From Reyranella sp. (GTDB lineage Bacteria > Pseudomonadota > Alphaproteobacteria > Reyranellales > Reyranellaceae), in assembly GCA_019750135.1 (NCBI GenBank), contig JAIEOV010000011.1, positions 34,798 through 98,797 on the forward strand: a DNA stretch of 64,000 bases. The letters are read 5' to 3'. A program made the translations under genes and the position numbers. Under the pieces are notes generated by a model that was given only the letters and a program-made list of their open reading frames with translations, was not told the origin of the DNA and made no database searches. Shown here one piece after another: positions 55,412 through 64,000 of this stretch (its first letter is position 1; the number at the start of each line of letters is the position of its first letter).

Positions 55412-55907
55412 GATCGGCGATCGCCGCCGTGATCAGTCGCGTGCCGACAGCCATCATCAGGACGTCGTTGGCGACCCGCACGTACTGGTAGCCCGAGGGC
55501 GCCGGCGTGAGCTGCATCAGCAACGGCCCGGGCAGCGGATAGAACACCACCGAGCCGGGCAATGGCTGGCCGACGGCCCACAGCTTCTTGGCCTGGCCCG
55601 GCGGCAGGCAGCCATTGTTCTTCTTGGCCAGGCCGGGCGGGCAGTTTCCGGCCGCGAAATCGTTGCGGTAATAGGTGTAGACGGCATTGCGGTCGCGATC
55701 GGCGACGACGAAGTTGCCGGGTGGCCCCGGCTGGTTGCCGCGGGCGCCCTGACCTTGTCCTTGACCCTGGCCTTGTGCCTGACCTTGGCCATGTCCTTGC
55801 CCTTGGCCGCCTCCGCGGCCGGGTTTGTCGTCCTTGTCCTTCTGCGCCAACGCGGGCTGGGCGAAGGCCGCGATGATAAGGGCGATGAGAAGGGCAGAGA
55901 GTTTCAA
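55398..55907 (-). CDS. RcnB-like secreted protein with Gly-Gln repeat
   Basis: 169 aa. The signal peptide (MKLSALLIALIIAAFAQPALA; TTG start) is followed by a charged stretch and a GQGQGHGQGQAQGQGQGQG run, then FVVADRDRNAVYTYYRND and a C-terminal NCPPGLAKKNNGCLPPGQAKK / AVGQPLPGSVVFYPLP / YQYVRVANDVLMMA domain as in RcnB/CigR proteins. TTG 55907 is preferred because AGGAGG lies 6 nt upstream; the frame extends to 56111 but through another gene. The repeat is encoded by degenerate CTTGxCC-type units. Confidence 0.85.
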   Translation of the reverse strand: MKLSALLIALIIAAFAQPALAQKDKDDKPGRGGGQGQGHGQGQAQGQGQGQGQGARGNQPGPPGNFVVADRDRNAVYTYYRNDFAAGNCPPGLAKKNNGCLPPGQAKKLWAVGQPLPGSVVFYPLPGPLLMQLTPAPSGYQYVRVANDVLMMAVGTRLITAAIADLSAM

Positions 55908-55983
55908 GACAGGCCTCCTGGCGCCATGCAATAACGCTCGGACGGCCGCAGAGGTTCCGCCGCCAGACCATTGGAGACTGACA

Positions 55984-57009
55984 ATGACGAACACCAATCG
56001 ACGCGTGCTCCTGAAGTCTAGGCCGCAGGGCGAGCCGACGCCGGCCAACTTCGACATCGTCGATGCCGCCATCCCCGAGCCCAAGGACGGCGAGTATCTG
56101 TCGCGCACCATCTGGCTGTCGCTCGATCCCTACATGCGCGGCCGCATGGCCGAGACCAAGGGCTATGCCGCCAACGTCAACCTCGGCGACGCCATGGTCG
56201 GCGGCACGGTCGGGCAGGTGCTCAAGTCCAGGAACCCTAAGTTCAAGGAAGGCGACTATGTCGTCGAATATGCAGGCTGGCAGAGCCACGCCGTGTCCAA
56301 CGGCGCCATGTCGATGAAGCTCGATCCCGATGCCGCGCCCTTGTCGGCCGCGCTGTCCGTGCTGGGCATGCCGGGCATGACCGCCTGGTGGGGGCTGATG
56401 AAGATCGGCAAGCCCAAGGCAGGCGAGACGGTGGTGGTGTCGGCGGCCTCGGGAGCGGTCGGCTCGGTGGTCGGCCAGCTCGCCAAGGCGCATGGCTGCC
56501 GCGCCGTCGGCATCGCCGGCGGCAAGGACAAGTGCGACTATGTCGTGAACGAGCTGGGCTTCGATGCCTGCGTCGACTACCGCGCGGCCGGCGGCAACCT
56601 GTTCAAAGCGGTCCGGGAGGCGGCGCCCAAGGGCATCGACGTCTACTTCGAGAATGTCGGCGGCGCGGTGCAGGCGGCGGTCGTGCCGCAGCTCAACGAC
56701 TTCGCGCGCGTGCCCCTGTGTGGACTGATCGCCCACTACAACGAGATGCAGCCCAGCCCCGGTCCCGACTGGCGCCTGCTGCTGATCAAGCGCGCCACCG
56801 TCACCGGCTTCATCGTCTCCGACCATTTCGCCGACATGGAAGGCTTCTGGAAGGAAGTCCCCGCGCTGGTGAAATCCGGCAAGCTCAAGTACCGCGAGGA
56901 CATCGTGAAGGGCATCGACAACGCCCCCGAAGCCTTCATCGGCCTGCTCAAGGGCAGGAACTTCGGCAAGCTGCTGGTGCAGGTCTCGGACGATCCGACG
57001 AGGCGCTGA
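55984..57009 (+). CDS. NADP-dependent medium-chain oxidoreductase (YncB/CurA-like)
   Basis: 341 aa zinc-independent MDR reductase. SLDPYMRGRMAETKGY is typical of this family, as is SVLGMPGMTAWWGLMKIGKPK. The nucleotide site is VVVSAASGAVGSVVGQLAKAHG. Substrates of relatives include curcumin, 2-alkenals and prostaglandin-like enones. It is divergent from the RcnB-like gene over 76 bp. Confidence 0.93.
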   Translation: MTNTNRRVLLKSRPQGEPTPANFDIVDAAIPEPKDGEYLSRTIWLSLDPYMRGRMAETKGYAANVNLGDAMVGGTVGQVLKSRNPKFKEGDYVVEYAGWQSHAVSNGAMSMKLDPDAAPLSAALSVLGMPGMTAWWGLMKIGKPKAGETVVVSAASGAVGSVVGQLAKAHGCRAVGIAGGKDKCDYVVNELGFDACVDYRAAGGNLFKAVREAAPKGIDVYFENVGGAVQAAVVPQLNDFARVPLCGLIAHYNEMQPSPGPDWRLLLIKRATVTGFIVSDHFADMEGFWKEVPALVKSGKLKYREDIVKGIDNAPEAFIGLLKGRNFGKLLVQVSDDPTRR

Positions 57010-57225
57010 GCGCCGCCGCACTCCGCGGCGTGGGATTTGCCACAGAGTCGCCATGAGCCGAGTCGTATGACGACTGGGTAGCGAAGACGGTCGGCGGCCG
57101 CCAGGCCTTGTGTGGCAGAATCGTCACGGCATCTGCGGCTTGGCATCGGCTCCATCTTGGACACAGAGCCGCGCGCGGCGTCCGGCGTTAGCACCCGTGT
57201 AGGTGGGTGTGCTTGGGAGTGTGCG

Positions 57226-57468
57226 ATGAGCGACGTAGCCACAGAGGTCAGGGATATCCTCGTCTTCCATCTCGGCGCCGACGAACGGCGTCTGACCGAC
57301 AATGCGCGACTGGCCGAGGACCTCGGCGCAGACAGCCTCGACGTCGTCGAGATCGTCATGTCGTGCGAGGAGCGGTTCGCCATTGCAATCCCCAACCGCG
57401 TCGCGACACGGCTGACCACGGTGGGTGAGGCGGTCCGTTTCATCGAATCGGAGATGGCCGTCCGCTGA
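57226..57468 (+). CDS. Solitary acyl carrier protein
   Basis: 80 aa. The phosphopantetheine serine is in DLGADSLDVVEIVMSCEERF (GADSLD), preceded by LTDNARLAED and followed by VGEAVRFIES. Longer in-frame starts (57112) add a non-conserved leader, so the ATG at 57226 is chosen. No ketosynthase or acyltransferase is adjacent, so it is a specialised ACP beyond the housekeeping one, possibly for envelope or secondary lipid synthesis (inference). Confidence 0.9.
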   Translation: MSDVATEVRDILVFHLGADERRLTDNARLAEDLGADSLDVVEIVMSCEERFAIAIPNRVATRLTTVGEAVRFIESEMAVR

Positions 57469-57623
57469 CCCGCTGATGTGCGACGCGTGCGGTTTGTTGC
57501 CTGCAAAAAGCCATTTCATGCAATAATAACATTAGCAGTGCAATTTCCCTGAAACTCAGGCACAACGCCGAGTAGGCGACGCTTCCAGTCCTGAGCGCCG
57601 TGACTTTGGGGGAGTTCGGGGAC

Positions 57624-60600
57624 GTGCTCAAATTTTCGTCGAGACATCTCGCGCGTCTCGCGGGCGCCGTCGTGTTCACGCTGGCGGGGGTTCCGGCGCA
57701 TGGCCAGAGCTGGAACCTCTACGGCAATGGCGGCTCGTTCTTCGTGCCGATCAGCAGCACGCCCAACTCGCCTCGAGGCGGGCCCCCGACCTATTACGTC
57801 TCGCTGACGCTCAACGGCAACAACACCAACAACTTCATCCTGGATACAGGCTCGCTCGGCCTCGTTGCGACCTCGGCCTATTACAGCTGCAATCCAGCAC
57901 AAGGCTGCACCGACCCGCAGCTCTCGCCCTACGCGACCATTACCTACACGACCAGCAGCAACAATCCGACGGGCGCACTTTACCTCACGAACGTGCAGAT
58001 CAACGGTGCCAACGGCCAGTCGGTGACCGCGCGGGTGCCAATCCTGGCGGACACCAACAATTCACCCCTGTCGTACCATCAGCTCGGTGTCGGCTTCGAT
58101 CGCGGTGGCATCCTGATCGGGCCGAACGCGAACTCCCTCACGCCGGCCAATAGCAGCTACCAGATGAACCCGTTCCTCGCGCTGGTAAGCGGCCCCGGCG
58201 TCAGCACCATGCAGCCGGGCTACATCATCAGCCTGAACGGGTCGAACCCGGGCGTTACGCTCGGCCTCAACAGCCAGAACACCGCCGGCTTCTCGTTCCA
58301 GCAATTGACGTCGAACGGTGGCTTGCCACCCGGCTGTACTGCTGCCGGCATGGGCTGCCCGCTCAGCTGGAACGCACAGAGCGGGTCGATCTCGATCACG
58401 ACCAACGGCCAGACCTACAATCTCGGCCAGGCGAGTCAGCTGCCCGACAGCGGCATCTCGTATGTGATCGTCAACGCGCCGGGCAACACCGTCCCTGTCG
58501 GCACCATGCCCTTTCCCTCCTGCAGCGACCAGCCGACTCCGCCGTCGAACTGCCTGCAAAACGGCTCGGTGTCGGTCTATCTGCCGGGCCAGACCACCCC
58601 GGCCTACACCTTCACCCTGGGCGACAAGGCCAATCCCAGCACGCCGTTCGGCGTGCAGGTCGCGCAGGGCGTGCCGCCCAGCAACCTCGGGCGCACCTTC
58701 TTCAACAACCTCAACTATCTCTACGACCCGATCAACGGCTTCGTCGGCTACCAGGCCGCCGGCACCAACGGCACGACGGCGTACATCATCCCGATGCTGG
58801 CGCTGCAGGGGACCCTGGCGCTGCCGGACAAATTCTCATCGACCTTCCCGACCTTCCTGATGAGCAACCTGACGGTGAACCAGACCGGCTCGGGCACGCT
58901 GGGCGGCGCGATCACCGGGCCGGGCGGCCTGACCTTGCAGAGCGGCAACGTCACGCTGGGCGGCGCAGGATCCTATACGGGCGGCACCGTGGTGAACGGC
59001 GGCATGCTCACCATCGGCAACAGCGGCTCGATCATCGGTAATGTCACGGTCAATGGCGGCGGCCTGACCAACAACGGCACGATCGGCGGTAACAACCTGC
59101 TCACCGTCAACAGTGGGGCCGCCTTCGTGAACAACGGCACTGTCAACACGCCGAGTCAATGGCAGCTGAACCAGGGCAGCTTCACCAACAACGGCGCCTT
59201 CAACGGCAGCCTCGCCAACACCGGCACAGCCAGCAACACCGGCACGCTCACAGGCTCGGTGATCAACACCTCGACAGGCACGTTCAGCAACACCGGCACG
59301 ATCACCGGCGGCTTCGCCAACATGGGGGTGCTGAGCGGCACGGGTACGATCGGCGGCAGCCTCGTCAACACCGGCGTCGTCGCCCCCGGCAATTCGGTCG
59401 GCACGATGACCGTCTCCGGCACTCTCAACACCAGCGGCGCCTACAGCGCGGAGATCAACGGTGCGGGCCAGAGCGATCTGATCGCCGTCGGCGGCACGGC
59501 CGCGTTGGCCGGATCGGTGAACCTCTTCGCGCTGCCGGGCTCGACCTACGCGCCGCGTGCGACCTACCGCATTCTCAATGCCGCCGGCGGAATTTCGGGT
59601 ACCTTCGCGTCGCTCAACGATCCTTATCCCTTGCTGCAGTCGAGCCTGAGCTACGACGCGAACAACGTCTATCTCAACGTGCAAATGGGCGGCTTTGCCG
59701 CGGCAGCCGCGACGCCGACGCAGATCGCGGTCGGCACCGTGCTCGACGCAAACGTCAACACCGCCAGCGGCGACTTCGCCAACGTGCTGAGCAGCATGGC
59801 GGTCAACACGTTCAGCAACGCCCAGGCGCAGGCAACCCTGCAGGCGATCTCGGGCAACAACTACGCGGGCTTCTCGACGTCGATGGTCCAGGGCATGCAG
59901 CTCTTCATGAACAACTTCGCCAACCAGAGCGGTGGCGGCGGCTCGCCCATGTCCAATCGCGTCGCCCTGGCCGAAGCCTGCGACGTGGCCTGCGATACGA
60001 CGAGCCCGCCGAAGTGGGGCGCCTGGGGCGGTGCGCTGGGGGGCCTCGGCACCATCGGTGCCAACCAACCCGTCGGCAGCGTCACCTATAATGCCGGTGG
60101 CTTCGCTGCGGGCATCGATCGCTTGGTGACGGACAATTTCCGCATGGGCGTGACCGCCGGTTACAGCACCGGCACCCAATGGGTCGGCGGTTTCGACGGC
60201 CTCGGCCGCTCCAACACCTTCCAGGTCGGCCTCTACGGCGGCTTCGCCCAGGACAAGATCTATGCCGACGGCCTGATCGGCTACGCCTACACCCAGAACC
60301 AGATGTGGCGGAACATCCCGATCCCCGGCCTGCAGCAACGCACCGCCTACGGCAACACCGGCGCCAACCAGTGGTACGGCCAGCTCGAGACGGGTTATCG
60401 CTTCGACCTCGGGACGAATGCCAACGCGTTCGTCACGCCGTTCGCGCGGCTGCAGGCCTACACAGCGAACCAGAACGCCTTCACCGAGACGGGCGCGCAG
60501 TCGCTGAACCTGTCGATCGCCCAGCAACAGACCAACTCGCTGCGCTCGGTGCTCGGTGCGCAGCTCGGCGGCTCGATGGATCTCGGCTGGCGCGAGCGAC

Positions 60601-60857
60601 TGGCGATGCAGCTTCGCCTGGGCTGGAGCCACGAATATGCCGATGTCGGCCGCCCGGTGACGGCCACGCTCGCCGGCGCGCCGGCGATGCCGTTCACGAC
60701 TTGGGGCGTCTCCCCGCAGCGCGATGGCGTCGTCATCGGCCTGTCGGCCAACACGGCGATCGCCGAGGCGACCTCGATCTACCTCCGCTACGAGGGCGAC
60801 ATCTCGGGCCAGGACAGCGCCCATGCCATCACCGCCGGCGTCCGCATGACCTGGTGA
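57624..60857 (+). CDS. Autotransporter with pepsin-like aspartic protease passenger, copy 1
   Basis: 1077 aa. GTG start at 57624 (GGGGGAG upstream), by alignment with its paralogue; a GTG at 57600 would add 8 residues. Signal: MLKFSSRHLARLAGAVVFTLAG...AHG. Residues ~30-390 form a bilobal protease-like region: DTGSLG (D74) and PDSGIS (D275), 201 residues apart, with GVGFDRGGILIG between, and it ends LYDPINGFVGY. Residues ~395-640 are NTGT/NNGT beta-helix-like repeats. PGSTYAPRATYRILNAAGG and a short Cys pair precede the barrel (~794-1077), which ends RMTW. Surface or secreted protease is inferred; catalysis is untested. Confidence 0.88.
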   Translation: MLKFSSRHLARLAGAVVFTLAGVPAHGQSWNLYGNGGSFFVPISSTPNSPRGGPPTYYVSLTLNGNNTNNFILDTGSLGLVATSAYYSCNPAQGCTDPQLSPYATITYTTSSNNPTGALYLTNVQINGANGQSVTARVPILADTNNSPLSYHQLGVGFDRGGILIGPNANSLTPANSSYQMNPFLALVSGPGVSTMQPGYIISLNGSNPGVTLGLNSQNTAGFSFQQLTSNGGLPPGCTAAGMGCPLSWNAQSGSISITTNGQTYNLGQASQLPDSGISYVIVNAPGNTVPVGTMPFPSCSDQPTPPSNCLQNGSVSVYLPGQTTPAYTFTLGDKANPSTPFGVQVAQGVPPSNLGRTFFNNLNYLYDPINGFVGYQAAGTNGTTAYIIPMLALQGTLALPDKFSSTFPTFLMSNLTVNQTGSGTLGGAITGPGGLTLQSGNVTLGGAGSYTGGTVVNGGMLTIGNSGSIIGNVTVNGGGLTNNGTIGGNNLLTVNSGAAFVNNGTVNTPSQWQLNQGSFTNNGAFNGSLANTGTASNTGTLTGSVINTSTGTFSNTGTITGGFANMGVLSGTGTIGGSLVNTGVVAPGNSVGTMTVSGTLNTSGAYSAEINGAGQSDLIAVGGTAALAGSVNLFALPGSTYAPRATYRILNAAGGISGTFASLNDPYPLLQSSLSYDANNVYLNVQMGGFAAAAATPTQIAVGTVLDANVNTASGDFANVLSSMAVNTFSNAQAQATLQAISGNNYAGFSTSMVQGMQLFMNNFANQSGGGGSPMSNRVALAEACDVACDTTSPPKWGAWGGALGGLGTIGANQPVGSVTYNAGGFAAGIDRLVTDNFRMGVTAGYSTGTQWVGGFDGLGRSNTFQVGLYGGFAQDKIYADGLIGYAYTQNQMWRNIPIPGLQQRTAYGNTGANQWYGQLETGYRFDLGTNANAFVTPFARLQAYTANQNAFTETGAQSLNLSIAQQQTNSLRSVLGAQLGGSMDLGWRERLAMQLRLGWSHEYADVGRPVTATLAGAPAMPFTTWGVSPQRDGVVIGLSANTAIAEATSIYLRYEGDISGQDSAHAITAGVRMTW
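59690..60637 (+). repeat. Near-identical duplicated barrel segment of the two autotransporters (copy 1 part)
   Basis: 59690-60637 and 63056-64000 are highly similar at the DNA level, offset by about 3366 bp, covering the passenger end and beta-barrel. Codons are conserved even at many third positions. Such long direct repeats can mediate unequal crossing-over that deletes the intervening DNA or creates a hybrid gene. Confidence 0.85.
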
Positions 60858-61058
60858 CCGCAGCGCACCTTGCGACGGCGACGCATCACCTACTGCGCGC
60901 TGCGCCGCGACCGAGCGTGCGGCGTGCGCCATTTTGGGTAGTCCCGCGGTTGAGGCCGGCCGGGCCAGGTGCGACAACCGATCGGATCAGCCTTGCAAGA
61001 TCCGAGACCGCGCGGCCGGGGAGCCCAGGGCCGCGTCTCATCTGGGGGGAAGGCGAAC

Positions 61059-64000
61059 GTGGTTGAATTCCTGTCCGGCCGTGCGGCACGCCTCTTGTGC
61101 GCGGTCTTCTTCGCCTGCGCCGGCATCCCGGCGCACGCCCAGTGGAACCTGTACCAGGGCAACACCAGCCTGGTGCTTCCCTACGTCGATACGTTCGGCA
61201 CCAGCAACATCCAGCTGAACTACCGCGTGGGGGACCGATTCAGCAACCAGTCGGTCGACGTCCAGATCAAGATCGGCAACACGACGGTGAGGCCCACGCT
61301 CGACACCGGCTCGACCGGCATCGCCATATCGCAGCACCTGATCCCGGCCAGCGTCTATAGCAGCCTGACGCCGGTCGGCTACGGCGCCTACAACTACGAC
61401 AGCGACAACAAGAACCCGTCGGGTGTGTTCTACAATCTTCCCGTCAGCCTGCTGGGCCTCGCGAACGGCCAGGCGGCCACCGGGTCGACGACGGTCACGG
61501 TCCTGGTGGTCACGAGCGACACCGCCGAGAACCCGACGTCCTATTTCGGCGTCGGCAACAACCGCAACAACATCTACTGCTGCAACTACGACAGCACCCT
61601 CAGCTTCGCGCAAAACCTGGCCGCGAAGAACATCAAGCAGTTCTCGGCCGCTGGCTTCAATCCCCTGATCAACGTCTCGCTGAACGGCGCGCTCCTGCCC
61701 AACCAGGGCTACGTGGTGATGAACAACCAGATCGTGGTCGGGCTGACGGCAGCGAACAACAATTATTCCTTCGTCAAGCTCTCGCAGTTCGCCAACCCCG
61801 GCACCAACCTGTGGGACGCGATTCCGATCACATTGGCAAGCGGATCGAGCGGCCCCCTGTCGGCCACGGTCCTGCACGACACGGGCATCGGCTACGCCTT
61901 CCTCAAGCCCATCACCAATGTGAACGACACGGTCTCCGTTTCGATGCCGGGCGTCCCACCTTCGCTGGGCGCCTTGTACAGCTTCATCGTGCCGCGGCTC
62001 GGCCAGCCTCCTCAGACGGGTTTCGACTGCATCAGCTCGACCAGCCTCACGCCCTGCACCGTGGCGCTGGCCGCCGCATCGACCTCGCCCTTCCTCAACA
62101 CCGGGCGCGAGTTCTTCTCGGGCTTCAACTACCTGTTCGACCCGGTCAACGGCTTCGTCGGCTACTCCCCGTCGAACTCCGGCCTGTCGCCCGACACGCA
62201 GGTCATTCCCCTGCTGATCCTGCAGAGCACGATCAACGTGCCGGGCGGCTTCACCACCAGCTTTCCCGTCGCGCTTTTCGGCTCCAGCACCCTGTCGGCC
62301 ACCAACGGCGGAACGGCGACGTTCAACGGATCGCTGCTGGGCTTCGGCAACAACCTGACCCTTGGCGGCGGCACCATCGCCTTCAACGGCACCGTCGATC
62401 TCGGTGGCGGCAACCTCAGCGTCCAGCAGGGCACGGCCAACATCGGCGCAGGCCTCAACGCCACGCAGGTTACGGTGGCGGCGCCGGCGGTGCTGAACAA
62501 CAGTGCGGTCAGCACCATCCTGGGCAACGTCGGCAACGCCGGCACGACCAACAACAGCGGCACCATCCTGGGCTCCGTCGGCAACACCGGCACGTTCACC
62601 AACCTCGGCTCGATCGTCGGCACCGTCAGCAACGGCGGCACGCTCGCCAACAACGGCGCCATCTTCGGCAACGTGAGCAACAGCGGCTCGATCGGCGGCA
62701 ACGGCGTCATCGTCGGCAATCTCACCAGCACGGGCATGATTGCGCCGGGCAACTCGATCGGCACGATGACGGTCGGCGGCAACTTCAGCCAATTGGCGAG
62801 CGGCATCTACCAGACCGAGGTCGCGGGCGCGGGCCTCAGCGACCGCATCAATGTCGGTGGCACGGCGACACTCGGCGGGCAGGTGGTCGTGACGGCGTTG
62901 CCCGGCATGAGCTTCGCCCCCAGCACGACCTACACGATCCTCAATGCGACGGGCGGCGTGAGCGGCACCTTCGCCTCGGTGAACGAGCTCTACCCGTTCC
63001 TGCAGTCGAGCCTCAGCTACGACGCCAACAACGCCTATCTCACCCTGGCAATCGGCGGTTTCGCGGCGGCGGCCGCGACGCCGACGCAGATCGCCGTCGG
63101 CACCGTGCTCGACGCCAACGTCAACAATGCCAGCGGCGACTTCGCCACCGTGCTGGGTGCGATGGCGTTCAACACGACGTCGAACGCCCAGGCGCAGGCG
63201 ACCCTGCAGGCGATCAGCGGCAACAACTACGCGGGCTTCTCGACCTCGATGGTCCAGGGCATGCAGCTGTTCATGAACAATTTTGCGAACCAGACCGGCG
63301 GCGGCGGTTCACCGATGAGCAACCGCGTGGCCCTGGCTGAGGCCTGCGACGTCGCCTGCGATACGACGAACCCGCCGAAGTGGGGCGCCTGGGGCGGCGC
63401 GCTGGGTGGTCTCGGCACCGTCGGCGCCGGCCAGCCCGTCGGTACCGTCACCTACAATGCCGGCGGCTTCGCGGCCGGATTGGATCGCCTGGTGACGGAC
63501 ACCTTCCGCATGGGCGTGACCGCGGGCTATTCGACCGGCACGCAGTGGGTCGGCGGGTTCGACGGCCTCGGCCGCTCCAACACCTTCCAGGTCGGCCTCT
63601 ATGGCGGCTTCGCTCAGGACAAGCTCTATGCCGACGGCCTGATCGGCTACGCCTACACCCAGAACCAGATGTGGCGGAACATTCCCATCCCCGGCCTGCA
63701 GCCACGCACCGCCTACGGCAACACCGGCGCCAACCAGTGGTACGGCCAGCTCGAGACCGGCTACCGCTTCGACATTGGCACGAATGCCAACGCCTTCGTG
63801 ACGCCGTTCGCCAGGCTGCAGGCCTACACGGCGAACCAGAACGCCTTCACCGAGACGGGCGCGCAGTCGCTGAACCTGTCGATCGCCCAGCAGCAGACCA
63901 ACTCGCTACGCTCGGTGCTCGGGGCGCAGCTCGGCGGCTCGATGGACCTCGGCTGGCGCGAGAAGCTTTTTGCGCAGCTTCGCCTCGGCTGGAGTCACGA
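61059..64000 (+). CDS. Autotransporter with pepsin-like aspartic protease passenger, copy 2 (3' truncated by window edge)
   Basis: 980 residues visible. GTG 61059 is preceded by GGGGGGAAGG. Signal MVEFLSGRAARLLCAVFFACAG...AHA. First Asp motif DTGSTG (D82) with TTVRPTLDTGSTGIAIS; second motif HDTGIGY (D274), 192 residues later. YLFDPVNGFVGY closes the protease-like region. The repeat region again has NSGTI/NTGTF units, and from about residue 665 the sequence is nearly identical to copy 1. It lacks the extra TTYTTSSNNP-type loop of copy 1 and diverges most in the protease domain, where substrate choice would lie. Confidence 0.87.
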   Translation, partial: MVEFLSGRAARLLCAVFFACAGIPAHAQWNLYQGNTSLVLPYVDTFGTSNIQLNYRVGDRFSNQSVDVQIKIGNTTVRPTLDTGSTGIAISQHLIPASVYSSLTPVGYGAYNYDSDNKNPSGVFYNLPVSLLGLANGQAATGSTTVTVLVVTSDTAENPTSYFGVGNNRNNIYCCNYDSTLSFAQNLAAKNIKQFSAAGFNPLINVSLNGALLPNQGYVVMNNQIVVGLTAANNNYSFVKLSQFANPGTNLWDAIPITLASGSSGPLSATVLHDTGIGYAFLKPITNVNDTVSVSMPGVPPSLGALYSFIVPRLGQPPQTGFDCISSTSLTPCTVALAAASTSPFLNTGREFFSGFNYLFDPVNGFVGYSPSNSGLSPDTQVIPLLILQSTINVPGGFTTSFPVALFGSSTLSATNGGTATFNGSLLGFGNNLTLGGGTIAFNGTVDLGGGNLSVQQGTANIGAGLNATQVTVAAPAVLNNSAVSTILGNVGNAGTTNNSGTILGSVGNTGTFTNLGSIVGTVSNGGTLANNGAIFGNVSNSGSIGGNGVIVGNLTSTGMIAPGNSIGTMTVGGNFSQLASGIYQTEVAGAGLSDRINVGGTATLGGQVVVTALPGMSFAPSTTYTILNATGGVSGTFASVNELYPFLQSSLSYDANNAYLTLAIGGFAAAAATPTQIAVGTVLDANVNNASGDFATVLGAMAFNTTSNAQAQATLQAISGNNYAGFSTSMVQGMQLFMNNFANQTGGGGSPMSNRVALAEACDVACDTTNPPKWGAWGGALGGLGTVGAGQPVGTVTYNAGGFAAGLDRLVTDTFRMGVTAGYSTGTQWVGGFDGLGRSNTFQVGLYGGFAQDKLYADGLIGYAYTQNQMWRNIPIPGLQPRTAYGNTGANQWYGQLETGYRFDIGTNANAFVTPFARLQAYTANQNAFTETGAQSLNLSIAQQQTNSLRSVLGAQLGGSMDLGWREKLFAQLRLGWSH

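Noticed and set aside
55410..55907. CRISPR-like or micro-satellite array in the Gly-Gln repeat
   Set aside because: It is protein-coding, short degenerate hexamers without spacers; no CRISPR array was seen anywhere in the window.

Overview
The window is GC-rich, densely packed chromosomal DNA from an alphaproteobacterium. The evidence is the dcw cell-wall/division order murG-murC-murB-ddl-ftsQ-ftsA-ftsZ followed by bamD-recN-ligA, an FtsZ with a very long Ala/Pro-rich linker, and a small DUF1127 protein. Many ABC importers and flavin monooxygenases suggest a soil or water heterotroph. A Reyranella/Rhodospirillales-like organism is my best guess, but that is inference. I saw no rRNA, tRNA, CRISPR array or intact insertion sequence.

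Region by region: 2-13148 is the dcw cluster and its envelope/DNA-repair tail. lpxC, usually between ftsZ and bamD in this class, is replaced by a terminator. 13209-19235 holds an OmpA-like porin, a PLP enzyme of the D-cysteine desulfhydrase/ACC deaminase family, aminopeptidase P, a DUF1127 protein and a DUF1028 protein. A 258-bp MITE-like element sits exactly between two convergent stop codons. 19306-28739 is a block of three NtaA/SnaA-type flavin monooxygenases around a complete Dpp-type ABC importer, probably an uptake-and-oxidation module. 28736-36138 (minus strand) carries uvrD, an Fe3+/phosphonate-type ABC importer and prmA. A palindromic repeat inside the importer operon supplies the ribosome binding site of the permease.

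36234-46572 has a serine-protease-like protein that has lost its catalytic triad, a degenerate metallo-beta-lactamase-fold protein, an aromatic-ring-type FAD monooxygenase with its DUF2783 partner, a GNAT, a low-complexity secreted protein, an RND efflux pair whose pump gene is frameshifted, and an AraC regulator. 46547-53796 (minus strand) runs from a glutathione transferase through a hydrolase, an MFS carrier and a three-subunit gluconate-dehydrogenase-like enzyme to two tandem thioesterases. The first seven genes look like one operon, divergent from a MarR gene across two perfect palindromic operators. 54317-57468 has a glycosyltransferase, an RcnB-like secreted protein, an NADP oxidoreductase and a solitary acyl carrier protein.

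57624-64000 holds the most unusual feature: two tandem paralogous autotransporters. Each passenger begins with a bilobal pepsin-like aspartic protease domain (DTGS plus a second D-S/T-G motif about 190-200 residues later), followed by a beta-helix-like repeat region and an outer-membrane beta-barrel. The second copy runs off the window end.
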